39,850 bases of DNA from a virus. A model generated the notes under the pieces. The model was not told the DNA's origin and searched no databases. It worked only from the letters and a program-made list of their open reading frames with translations. The stretch is taken from positions 1 to 39,850 of the IMG/VR virus record IMGVR_UViG_3300003177_000067, one strand, 5' to 3'. Shown here piece after piece: positions 27,759 through 37,200 of the stretch; within the stretch, counting starts at the first letter, position 1, and each line of letters starts with the position of its first letter. Position numbers and translations under genes: made by a program.

Positions 27759-29349
27759 ATGGCACAAACAGGAATATTATTTAGAAGAGCTTTAAAAGCT
27801 AACTTGGTTATAGATCTCTTCTGGCGTTCTAAATTGGGGTAATTTTAACTTAACAGGAACAACTTCTGCTGGAGCAGTTTTATTAACGGGCGTTAAAGCA
27901 GATTTTATTGCGAATCCACCTATATCTGGAGAAATGGTATTTGCAACTGATACAAACGAACACGGTTGGATAAATTCCGTAGGTGCCTTAACTTGGAGAG
28001 ATTTAAGCGTTAGTACTAGTAGTACGTCTGTAGCAACTAGTACAGATGTAACTAACTTTAATACCAATCTTACAGCTGCAGATGATACAGTTCAAAAAGC
28101 GTTAGATACTTTGGATAATTTAACTCTAGGATCTGGAACAGGTGATATAATTTCTTTAGATGTAACAACATTTAATAATAATTTAAGTGTAACAGATAAT
28201 ACAGTTCAAAAGGCACTAAATACATTAGATAATATAGTTATTTCTGGTATAGACGGTACTTTAGATACGAGTTTATTTGCTGGTAATCTTAGTGTTGCAG
28301 AGAATACCATGCAACAAGCTTTTAATAAGCTAGATAAACTATTTGTACCAACTTTAGCAGGTGAATTAAATGTTGATACGACATTATTTAATAATAACCT
28401 TACAGCAGCAGATATTAGTATACAGGCTGCATTGAATACAATAGATAATCTTGTTCTAGGTGATATTAACCCTGTATTAAGAGCTTTAGATAAATTAGAT
28501 AAACTTGTTACAGTAGATCCTTTAGATTCAACAGCTTTTGTTGGTAACTTAGCTACAACAGATAATACATTACAACTTGTTGCTAACAAAGTAGATGCTT
28601 TAGTATTTACTGATATTATAGATGCTACTGGATTTACGGGTAACTTAGCTACAACAGATAATACATTACAAGAAGTTGCTATAAAATTAGATCAACTCGT
28701 AACAACAGATCCTTTAGATGCTTCTTTATTTGCAGGTAACTTAGCTACTACAGATAATACATTACAACTTGTTGCTAACAAAGTCGATGGATTACAATTA
28801 GGTGAATTAAATGAAGTTTATACATCTGTAGGATTTGCTGGTAACTTGACTCCAGCAGATAATACATTACAAGAAATATTTAATAAGTTTGATACATTGG
28901 TAACAGCAGATCCTTTAGATGCTTCTTTATTTGCGGGTAACCTAACTACAACAGATAATACTTTGCAACTTGTTGCAAACAAAGTAAATGGATTACAATT
29001 AGGTGAATTAAACGAAGTTTATACATCTGCAGGATTTGTTGGTAATTTAGCTACAACAGATAATACATTACAGTTAATATTTAATAAGGTAGATGGATTA
29101 CAATTAGGACAAGTTAATGAGGTTTATAGTTCAGCAGGATTTGCAGGTAACTTAGCTACAACAGATAATACATTACAACTTATATTTGATAAAGTCGATT
29201 CATTACCTATATTAAAAGCTTCAACTGGTACATCAGCTACAAGACCTACTACACCTTCTATTGGTGATTATTTCTGGGATACTACTTTACTTAAACCTAT
29301 ATGGTTTAATGGTACAAGCTGGACAGATGCTACAGGTACAGTGGTTTAA
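27759..29349 (+). CDS. Fibre with docking modules and ~10 helical repeats; first docking module interrupted
   Basis: The ATG at 27759 (AQTGILFRRALKANLVI) opens a docking module that stops at 27840. The frame continues differently from about 27811 (SSGVLNWGNFNLTGTTSAG), and a complete second docking module follows (DFIANPPISGE, VFATDTNEHGW). This matches the two-module start of the gene at 21426, except that about 20-22 codons are missing from the first module, with a frame change. From about 28060 on there are about 10 repeats of about 33 residues: FAGNLATTDNTLQLVANKVD, GLQLGELNEVY and variants, likely a trimeric helical shaft. The C-terminus (STGTSATRPTTPSIGDYFWD, PIWFNGTSWTDATG) is a common phage fibre end domain. 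The missing segment may be a real deletion or an assembly loss. Confidence 0.7.
28060..29210 (+). repeat. Degenerate tandem repeats of about 100 bp in the fibre gene
   Basis: The coding repeats share near-identical DNA cores, for example AACTTAGCTACAACAGATAA followed by TACATTACAA at several positions between 28540 and 29170. Similarity is highest in the later copies, which suggests recent duplication. Such DNA is open to copy-number change and to assembly errors. Confidence 0.75.
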
Positions 29350-29366
29350 TAAAAGGATAATATAAT

Positions 29367-29759
29367 ATGTCTTTACCAGGTATATTGTTAAGATCAGCTT
29401 GTAAAAAAGTTATACAAGCTAATCCGCCTGTTAAAGGTGAATTAGTATTTATAAATGATACAGGCGAGTTTGCTTGGTTAGATGAAAATTCATTTCTAAA
29501 TTTTGTTATATTGGATAATCGATATAGTACAAATAATATAGTATTTAAGGGAATAGATATACCGTCTGTAGATTTGGGAACAAATGGCGATAAATATATA
29601 CAATATCCAGACGGATATTCACAAACAAATTATTATACAGAGTGGACTAAAGATAATAACAAGTGGATAACACTAAATTTTTATAGAATATTAAATAAAG
29701 ACCCTCTACCTGATGAGTTCCCTGAAGATTCTGATGGAACATTATATTATATAGTATAA
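29367..29759 (+). CDS. Short docking-module protein (type B, paralogue 1)
   Basis: A 130-residue protein. The N-terminus is a diverged docking module (PGILLRSACKKVIQANPPVKGE, FINDTGEFAWL). The distal part (NIVFKGIDIPSVDLGTNGDKY, YYTEWTKDNNKWITLNFYRI) recurs in the next two genes. The VFKG-x-x-x-PS-x-x-LG-x-NGD-x-Y motif looks like the small carbohydrate-binding-like or chaperone-dock modules seen in fibre adaptor proteins; the GTNGDxYxQ pattern also occurs at fibre tips. AAAGGATAATATA precedes the ATG. Confidence 0.65.
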   Translation: MSLPGILLRSACKKVIQANPPVKGELVFINDTGEFAWLDENSFLNFVILDNRYSTNNIVFKGIDIPSVDLGTNGDKYIQYPDGYSQTNYYTEWTKDNNKWITLNFYRILNKDPLPDEFPEDSDGTLYYIV

Positions 29760-29769
29760 GGAAAAAATA

Positions 29770-30183
29770 ATGAAATCAGGCATAACATTTAGACATGCTA
29801 ATACCGAAATTTTATCTTTATCTCCGCCTGTTAAAAGAGAAATAGTTTTTAATACTGATACAGGCGAACACGGGTGGATAAACGAAAACAATGAAGTAGT
29901 ATATAACAATCTACGTAAGTCTAACGATTCTGTGGCAAATATTTACAAGGGTACAAATACTCCATCTAAAAATTTTGGCTCAAATGGTGATATTTATATG
30001 CAAGAAGCTGCTTCTGATATATTCATAAACGAAATAACAATAATTAGAAATAATTATACAGAATGGTGTAAAATAAACGATAATTGGCAAGAAGTAAATA
30101 AATATAGAATAATACCTGAAAGAGAAAATTTTAGAGAGTATACAGCTGATCCGCAAGGTACTGTAATATATTATATAAGATGA
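29770..30183 (+). CDS. Short docking-module protein (type B, paralogue 2)
   Basis: A 137-residue paralogue of the preceding protein: docking module (SGITFRHANTEILSLSPP, VFNTDTGEHGWI), then NIYKGTNTPSKNFGSNGDIY and a closing NYTEWCKINDNWQEVNKYRI. It ends in an ATGA overlap with the next gene. AAGGAAAAAATA precedes the ATG. Confidence 0.65.
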   Translation: MKSGITFRHANTEILSLSPPVKREIVFNTDTGEHGWINENNEVVYNNLRKSNDSVANIYKGTNTPSKNFGSNGDIYMQEAASDIFINEITIIRNNYTEWCKINDNWQEVNKYRIIPERENFREYTADPQGTVIYYIR

Positions 30184-30945
30184 TTAAACATAAAAGACTT
30201 AATGGAATAATATTAAGAAATAGCTGTAAACAAAACCTTACAGATAATCCACCGGTTCCGGGCTTGGGTTAAACTAAATAGTAATAACCAATTAAAAGCA
30301 AATATAGTCTTTAAAGGTGAAACTATACCGAGTAATACGTTAGGTACTAATGGCGATAAATATATACAATACAATTCTTCACCTATTATAAACTATTATA
30401 AACAAAATCTACAATTGATATATTCAATACCTAATAATGGCCCTAGTGTGGTATTAGTAGAAGATCCTAATTTAGAGAAAATAGGTATTTCATCTGGAGA
30501 TGAAATTTTCTCGATTTTTTCAATAACAAATAATGATTCTATAGTTGACGGCAAAAATTATATAGATTTTTCTATAACACTTAAATTAAAATCTACAAAG
30601 ACTCCTGTTAATTTAAATTTAAATATAGATGGTATAGATATAGTTATACCAGATGGCTTATATGATTCATCTACAGGTATATATAAAGCAGAATTTAAAG
30701 GATATGAAAGAGATTTTTATGGTTATAGTAATTTTGTACAATTATATATGCTTGTTAAAAATATTAATAAACCTGTTATAGATTATTTAAACACAGGTAA
30801 TAGTATAGGTGTAAATAGTATAATAAATATTATTCCATTCTCTATAATAAGAAACAAACTAGATAACCAACCATATACTGAATGGAGTAAAATTAATAAT
30901 ATTTGGAAAAAACAAATATTTTATTATGTATTGGGGTCTTTATGA
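30180..30945 (+). CDS. Docking-module protein (type B, paralogue 3), interrupted in the module
   Basis: The ATG at 30180 forms an ATGA overlap with the upstream gene and reads NGIILRNSCKQNLTDNPPVP up to a stop at 30273. The frame continues from about 30272 as AWVKLNSNNQLKANIVFKGE, then TLGTNGDKYIQY, to a TGA at 30945. Compared with paralogues 1 and 2, about 11-12 codons are missing at the join, exactly the GE-x-VF-x-x-DTGE core. The rest is longer than in its paralogues: a strand-rich insertion (YSIPNNGPSVVLVEDPNLEK, FSITLKLKSTKTPVNLNLNI) followed by the usual YTEWSKINNIWKKQIFYYVL end. Confidence 0.6.
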
Positions 30946-32456
30946 GTTTAAAAACGCCTAGTGGAAGAATAGATAATAAAATAATAAAGAAAATGTTTGT
31001 TAAACATAATAATCTAAATAAAGAAATAGTAGATGGTTATATAAAAGACTATAATATTAAAGCATGGTGGCAGAACTTTAATATTTTATCTTATAAAATG
31101 AATATTTACAACATCTATGGTGATGGATATACAGATATAAACTGTAATGGTTCATATATAGTTGTTGATTATAATAATGGATTAAAGAGTATTACTTATA
31201 GAGATTATGCTAAAATAGAACATAATAATAAAAAAGTTGTAACAGTATCTATATATCAAGACAAAAATTATATAGATCTAGCCAATATAACAAGTACGGC
31301 ACCTACAGATATATCTATATTAGCATGTGAAATAAGTACATTAAAAGGACTATTTAAAAATAATACGAATCTTAGAAACGTAGAATTCAGATATGATTCA
31401 AAAAATATAGAAAGCTTGGAAGAATTTTGTTTAAATTGTACATCTTTAGAAACAATAAATTATTTTAATACAGAAAACGTAAATAATTTCAACTCTGCGT
31501 GGGAAAATTGTACAAATATGTTAAGTTTTCCTGAAATACTGTTAACATCATCTGATTCATTAATTAGAACATGGAAAAATTGTAAAGCTTTACATGATTT
31601 TCCAATATTAAATACAACACATATAAAAGGCTTCTATAGTACATGGGAAGGTTCTGGCGTAATTAATTTTCCTTTAATAGATACAAGTTCGGCTATAGAT
31701 TTGATTGCAACTTGGAAAGATTGTACGATAATGAATACGTTTCAAGCAATAAATACAATAAATGTTACACGAATGAATTCAACATGGGAAAATTGTTCGT
31801 CTCTTATAATTTTTAGACAAATAGATACAGAAAACCTAAAAGAATTAGATTCAACATGGAAAGGATGTGATAAGTTTACGTCATTTCCATTAATTAATAC
31901 AAGAAATACTGTAACAATGAAAAATACATGGCAAAATTGTATAGGTTTAATTACTTTTCCTTTAATTGATACGGGAAAAGTAAAGAACTTAGAAAGTACT
32001 TGGGAAAATTGTTCTAGTATAATTCTATTCCCAGAAATAGAATCTACTTCTTGCGAAAATTTTACTAGAACATGGAAAGGATGCGTATCTATGACGTCGT
32101 TTCATGTAATAATTATAAATAAAACTAATAATTTAATAGAAACATGGAGAGATTGTACATCACTAACGAAGTTTCCTGTTAGTGATTTTTCTACTATAAG
32201 AAGTTATATTTTGACATGGGATGGATGTGTATCTTTATTAGACTTCCCAATGCTTAATAGTTTTTATGCTTATAATTTTGATAAAGTATGGAGAAATTGT
32301 TCAAGTTTAAAATGTTTATCAAGTATAGATACTACTTCAGCTATAACTATAAATAATGTCTTTGACGGTTGTACTTCTTTAGTTAGACCAAATACAACAG
32401 AAATAGATTCTATTTATAGTAACATAAAATTTATTAATAATTCGCCTTGTTATTAA
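30942..32456 (+). CDS. Receptor-binding protein with BspA/DUF285-type leucine-rich solenoid
   Basis: A 504-residue protein; I start it at the ATG at 30942, which overlaps the upstream stop as ATGA and follows GGGGT, rather than at an in-frame ATG at 30903. An N-terminal domain (about 1-130) is unassigned. From about 150 to the end there are 14 repeats of about 24 residues with the pattern W-[EKQR]-[NGD]-C-[ST]-x-[LM]-x-x-F-P-x-[IL]-[DN]-T, for example WENCSSLIIFRQIDTENLKE and WKGCDKFTSFPLINT. This is the BspA-like / DUF285 repeat, a right-handed LRR-type solenoid common in bacterial surface proteins. The Trp and Cys stack once per turn. In a phage fibre cluster it is best read as a receptor-binding or tip protein. 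Confidence 0.78.
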   Translation: MSLKTPSGRIDNKIIKKMFVKHNNLNKEIVDGYIKDYNIKAWWQNFNILSYKMNIYNIYGDGYTDINCNGSYIVVDYNNGLKSITYRDYAKIEHNNKKVVTVSIYQDKNYIDLANITSTAPTDISILACEISTLKGLFKNNTNLRNVEFRYDSKNIESLEEFCLNCTSLETINYFNTENVNNFNSAWENCTNMLSFPEILLTSSDSLIRTWKNCKALHDFPILNTTHIKGFYSTWEGSGVINFPLIDTSSAIDLIATWKDCTIMNTFQAINTINVTRMNSTWENCSSLIIFRQIDTENLKELDSTWKGCDKFTSFPLINTRNTVTMKNTWQNCIGLITFPLIDTGKVKNLESTWENCSSIILFPEIESTSCENFTRTWKGCVSMTSFHVIIINKTNNLIETWRDCTSLTKFPVSDFSTIRSYILTWDGCVSLLDFPMLNSFYAYNFDKVWRNCSSLKCLSSIDTTSAITINNVFDGCTSLVRPNTTEIDSIYSNIKFINNSPCY

Positions 32457-32459
32457 TTA

Positions 32460-32687
32460 TTATTTATTATTAAATTTTCTATATTTAATTAATAGTAGAA
32501 GAGATTTTATTTTTGGTTCGAAAATAAACCAAATTTTATCAAAATAATAGTAATAAATTGTTGCTATTATAGCGTCTATAGAAGAAATACTAATAGCTAA
32601 ATTGATGTTACCTAATATAATAAAAGAAACTACTAATAATAGTAATATTCTTATTATTCTATAAACTATAGATTTTAATATTAGCAT
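32460..32687 (-). CDS. Small DUF2061-like membrane protein
   Basis: A 75-residue protein with one long hydrophobic stretch (RIIRILLLLVVSFIILGNIN) and a second one after a short turn (LAISISSIDAIIATIYYYYF). The pattern K-S-I-V-YRI near the start and YYYYFDKIWF near the end fits DUF2061 (KTI-x-WR-I ... YY-x-x-E-x-W), a family of small two-helix inner-membrane proteins. The tail is basic, so the C-terminus is likely cytoplasmic. It ends 4 nt from the stop of the convergent + strand gene; no terminator is obvious between them. Confidence 0.55.
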   Translation of the reverse strand: MLILKSIVYRIIRILLLLVVSFIILGNINLAISISSIDAIIATIYYYYFDKIWFIFEPKIKSLLLLIKYRKFNNK

Positions 32688-32691
32688 TAAG

Positions 32692-33516
32692 CTATATACT
32701 TTCTTTAATTAAAGCTTCAACGTCTGCATCTATATTATTAGAAACAGACTTATTATTAGAAACATTATCTCTAATATCTGTACCAGATACGCTACCATAT
32801 CTAGGAACGTGCTTAAGTATACAATTCGAACCTTTAAATTTTTCTATAACCATGGGATTACCTTGAACATAATAATCAAATTTATTAACAAATTCTATCC
32901 AATCTTCATTTATATTTGGCGTTTTTATGGTTTTGTAACCTTTTGATTCAAGTAATTTAATATTTCTATCTAAATCTATAACATCATCATCGTCAACTCT
33001 TAAACCTACAGTAATATTTGGTGAAATTCTTTTTGCTTCTTCTAAAACAACTTTATGTCCTTTATGAAAACCTTGAAATCTCGCTGGTACTAATACTTTA
33101 GGTATAAATTCGTCATAAAATGTTTCAGGTGTAAAATCTTGTAATACGAGATTTTTTGTAACATCGCTATAATCTGGATTGAAGTTTTTATTATAACCTT
33201 TTAAATCTTTTGGATTATCACCATTATTTTCTACAACAATTTGTATATCAAATTCGTTTAAGTATATATTTCTTATTTCTTTAAAAGGCGCTTGCATAGC
33301 TACAAAAACAGTAAAACCTAAATCACTTAATCTTCTTGCTCTAGAAAGACCTGTATGCATATTTATTTCTCTACCATGGACACCTACGTCCATATTTTTC
33401 ATTTCTTCTCTTAGTTCGTCTCCGTCTATAACAAAACTATCTTTTATATATTTTTCCATTGCTTGCGCAACTGTTGTTTTACCTGCGCCAGATTTACCTA
33501 ATAATAATATTATCAT
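32692..33516 (-). CDS. APS-kinase-like / nucleotidyltransferase fusion (PAPS-synthetase-like or NMNAT-like)
   Basis: A 274-residue two-domain enzyme. Domain 1 (1-~95) is a P-loop kinase of the adenylylsulfate-kinase type: GKSGAGKTT (7-15), DGDELR (31-36), then GREINMHTGLSRARRLSDLG and FVAMQAPFKEIRNIY, the order of CysC. Domain 2 (~138-260) is a HIGH-type nucleotidyltransferase: PARFQGFHKGH (144-154) and SGTDIR (244-249). That pair occurs both in NMN adenylyltransferases and, with other surroundings, in ATP sulfurylase; domain size is nearer to the former. The neighbour upstream is a sulfotransferase-like gene, which would use PAPS, the product of APS kinase. A role in making PAPS is my preferred reading; NAD-related or nucleotide-sugar chemistry is the alternative. 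The start lies 3 nt after the sulfotransferase stop, so both are co-transcribed. Confidence 0.72.
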   Translation of the reverse strand: MIILLLGKSGAGKTTVAQAMEKYIKDSFVIDGDELREEMKNMDVGVHGREINMHTGLSRARRLSDLGFTVFVAMQAPFKEIRNIYLNEFDIQIVVENNGDNPKDLKGYNKNFNPDYSDVTKNLVLQDFTPETFYDEFIPKVLVPARFQGFHKGHKVVLEEAKRISPNITVGLRVDDDDVIDLDRNIKLLESKGYKTIKTPNINEDWIEFVNKFDYYVQGNPMVIEKFKGSNCILKHVPRYGSVSGTDIRDNVSNNKSVSNNIDADVEALIKESI

Positions 33517-33519
33517 TTT

Positions 33520-34128
33520 TTATACCTTTATATTTAATGCATTATAAAATCTTTTATGATTTTTTCTTATTTTATTTATCGTTTCTTTACTAACACTTTT
33601 TATTGAAAAATCCGATAAACTAACTGTTTTATTTGAGTGTTTTTTCATAGGAAAACCAAATATATTTTCTATATTAGCAGACATATTTTTATCCATTCTT
33701 ATTATATTAGCTGTGTCGCCACCAGTACCTCTCCAGAAAAAATCGAATAACGACATATTGTAATCATTTATATTTCTATCATCTATAATATCTGTAAAGA
33801 ATGTTGCTCTTGTAATATAGAATTAACTATATTTAATCTTTCAGGATTTTTTATAAAAAAGTCTTTTAAATTCATTGCTCTTTCTACAAATGTGTCAAAA
33901 TCAGACATTTCTTCTCTGAAACCTTCTGGTTCATTTTTATCTTCGAATCTATCTTTTATAATAAAACTAAAAAATCCTTTAGTCTCTGAGAAGAACTTAT
34001 AGAATGAAACATACCAATCTTCCGGTTTTCTTAGTATTATATATCTAGGATAATAGTGAATCATGGAAACTTATTCCAGCTGTTTTTATCATATGTAAAA
34101 ATACTTTATTATCATGTGTTACGTACAT
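33520..34128 (-). CDS. Sulfotransferase-like protein with frame breaks
   Basis: Three frames together give one protein. The ATG at 34128, behind AAGGAC, opens VFLHMIKTAGISFHDSL, the usual 5'-phosphosulfate (PAPS) loop of sulfotransferases (H-x-x-KTAG-T/S-S). The frame breaks near 34060 and continues as YPRYIILRKPEDWYVSFYKFF, the 3'-phosphate-binding R-x-P-x-x-x-x-x-S motif. A second break near 33795 fits one missing base, and the protein ends FTDIIDDRNINDYNMSLFDF ... LSDFSIKSVSKETINKIRKN. The distance between the first two motifs is shorter than usual, so some sequence may be missing at the first break. It transfers sulfate from PAPS to a hydroxyl or amine, often on glycans. First gene of the cassette, with an early-type promoter. 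Confidence 0.62.
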
Positions 34129-34154
34129 TAATAGTCCTTATTTAATTTATCATA

Positions 34155-34176
34155 ATTATAACACGATTATACTTAA
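34155..34176 (-). promoter_or_regulatory. Early-type promoter of minus-strand cassette 2 (TTAAGTATA-N7-TATAAT)
   Basis: Read on the minus strand: TTAAGTATA (34176-34168), seven bases, TATAAT (34160-34155). It would start transcription near 34148, about 20 nt before the sulfotransferase ATG. It is divergent from the late promoter at 34186, as at 16223-16265. Confidence 0.62.
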
Positions 34177-34185
34177 TATTTTGTT

Positions 34186-34193
34186 TATAAATA
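34186..34193 (+). promoter_or_regulatory. T4-type late promoter (TATAAATA)
   Basis: Exact octamer within GTTTATAAATATTA, the same 14-nt context as at 16255-16268; it ends 23 nt before the ATG at 34216. AATAGGGAC serves as ribosome site. Confidence 0.65.
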
Positions 34194-34215
34194 TTATTAA
34201 AAATAGGGACTATTA

Positions 34216-37200
34216 ATGAATATAACTGGTATATTTTTTAGAAGAGCTTGTAAAAGTGTTCTTACAGCGAATCCACCTAGACCAGGTGAAATGGTTTTTG
34301 CTACAGATACAGGCGAACATGGTTGGTTAGATGAAACTAACACGTTAGTATGGAAATCATTAATAGATTCAGGTGTTGCTAGCGGCAACTCTGGACTAGA
34401 ATCAATCTATGAAGCTTCTACCCTTGGTTGGAGACTTATAGGTAAAAACCCTATTAAATATAATAATACAGGTCTAATGGCTGTAGATATAAGCGAAAGT
34501 ACATTATTATCTGGATCTTCTGGAGATTATTCTTTCGCTACAGGTTTTAATACTATAGCTCAAAACTTAAGTCAATCAAGTTTTGGACAATATAATGCAG
34601 GTACTTCTAATAGTACTATTCTAGAAGTTGGTATGGGTACTGACGAAAATACTAGAACAAATGCGTTTGAAATACATACATCTGGGTCATTAATTGCCCC
34701 TAACTATAAACTTATTAATATTGATACACCTAAATCATTAATAACAAAAGAATATATAACAAATAAAGTTGGATTAGAAAATTTAACTGAAGGTAATTAT
34801 CAGGGTTGGAGATTATTTGCGTCTGACCCTAACAATTTTAGTAATATAGGTCATAAAGCAGTAGACTTAAGTATAAGTTCAAGTGCTTCTTCTACAATGG
34901 GAGCAGAAGGTAGATATTCTTTTGCTGCAGGATTAAATAACTATGCTCAAGGTACATATTCTACTGCTCTTGGTTATAAAACGTCTGCAACAGGTTCTTA
35001 TTCTTTATCTGCAGGTAATAATACTATAGCTGCAGCTGACTCTAGTTTTTCTATAGGTAAATTTAATAATGGAACAAACCTTAATAACGTTTTTGAGATA
35101 GGTTATGGACAAGATGACTTAAATAGAAAAAACGTTATGGAGGTTTCACAAGATGGTATAATATTAGCTCCTGAATTAGGTCTTGCTGAAATAGCTAATC
35201 CTAAATGTCTTATAACAAAGGAATATTTTGATGCAAATGTTGGTGGAACTTTTTTAGGCCTACCAGATACACCTAGTTCTTATGTACCAAAAAAGTTTGT
35301 TACGGTTAATCCACAGGGTACAGGTTTAGAATTAACAGATCCCCCTGAGGGCCTTATATCTCAACTAGAGATAATATATGAAGCTGGTAACAGAGGATGG
35401 AGATTATTTGGCAAAGATCCTTTAAACCATACAGATATAGGTCAAGGTGCTATGGATTTTAGTGAAAATACATATCTAAATGGAGGAGGGGCTTCTGGTA
35501 ATTATTCTTTATCTTTAGGACGATTTGTACAGTCTAGTGGCGATTATTCTTTAGCTATAGGTTCATATAGTAATGCGTCAGGCGCTTATTCTCAATCTAA
35601 AGGTAATTATGTATCTGCGACAGGTTCGTACTCAGAAGCAATAGGAACAAGACTAGGATATAAATATCCTAACACAACGGCTTCGGGGTCATTTTCGAAA
35701 GCAGTGGGAATAAGTTCTATATCATCTGGATCTTATTCAAAAGCAATAGGTTATTATGCTACGGCGCCTGGCTCTTATTCTTTGTCTATTGGTACATATA
35801 CTAGATCTGCTGGTTCTTATTCATTTGCTTTAGGTTCACATACAAGTGCTAATGGTAGTTATTCTACAGCAATAGGTCCAAGTAATACAACTAATGGTAA
35901 TTATTCTCATACATTAGGATATAATCTTATAGGTAACGCATCATATTGTACTGTTGTAGGCGCTTTAAATACAGGAACAAATTTAACAAATGTATTCGAG
36001 GTTGGTAATGGTTCTTCATTAGAAGGTAGAACAAATGCGTTGGAAGTTCATAGAAGTGGAGACATTATAGCTCCTACGTTCGACAGTACTTCTTATACAA
36101 ACCCTACTGCGACACATCCCAAAATGCTTGTCACACTAGAGTACTTAAAGATTTACTATGCTGATGTACATGATGGAACAGGCTTACAAGAAGTTGCTGA
36201 ACAATTAAGCCAAGGTTGGAGATTTATAAACACCAATCCAGATAACTACGGTGATATAGGTGAAAAAGCCATAGATTTTTCACAGAGTACATTACCAAGT
36301 TTAACAATTGGTGCAACAGGTAATTACTCTGTTGCGTTTGGTTTAAATAATACTGTATCTGGTTCTTATTCTATTATACATGGTACAGAAAGTATAAACT
36401 CAGGTTCTCATTCTCTTACAATGGGTTATAAACAAAATAATGCTGGTTCTTATTCTATAAGTATAGGTTCTAGTCAAAATAATACTAATAATTATTCATT
36501 ACAAATTGGTACAGATAATGCCAATTATGGGAGTCATTCTTTACAACTTGGTACAGGATTATTAAACTATAGAGATAATGGGATATCATTAGGTTCTTAT
36601 AACAAAGGTCAAGCATATGCATATTATAGAAATGATGGTATAAGAAACTATTCTTTTAGTGAATATAATATACTAGAAATTGGTAATGGAACATCAAGTG
36701 GTAGATCTAATGCTTTTGAAATTCAATCTAGAGGACAAATTATAGCTCCTAGTAGTCTATTAGAAGAAATAATAGAACCTAAAGCATTAGTAACAAAAGA
36801 ATACGTTGATTTTTTTAGATTAGGAACAGGATTAGAAAGAATATTTGAAGCGGCTGTTTCAGGTTGGAGATTAATAGGTGAAGATGCTACTCTTAGAGGT
36901 GATATAGGATTAGATGCTATAGATATGACTCTTAGAGGTAATGGTTTTACTGGAGCAATAGGTGATAGATCATTTGCTATTGGCGATAATAATAAATCTT
37001 ATGGAAATTATAGTACAACGACAGGTAGAAACAATATATCTTCTGGTACAGCATCTTTTACAACTGGTATTGGTAATACTGCTTATGGTTATGCATCTAC
37101 AAGTATAGGTAAAAGCAATACAGCTTATGGTCATTATTCTTTCAGTACAGGTTATCAAGTTAAGTCTAATTCAAATTATAGTACTTCAATAGGTAGATAT

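Noticed and set aside
28060-29210. Repeat array considered as a diversity-generating template/variable pair
   Set aside because: No reverse transcriptase gene and no adenine-specific difference pattern visible in the window; the repeats encode a helical shaft.
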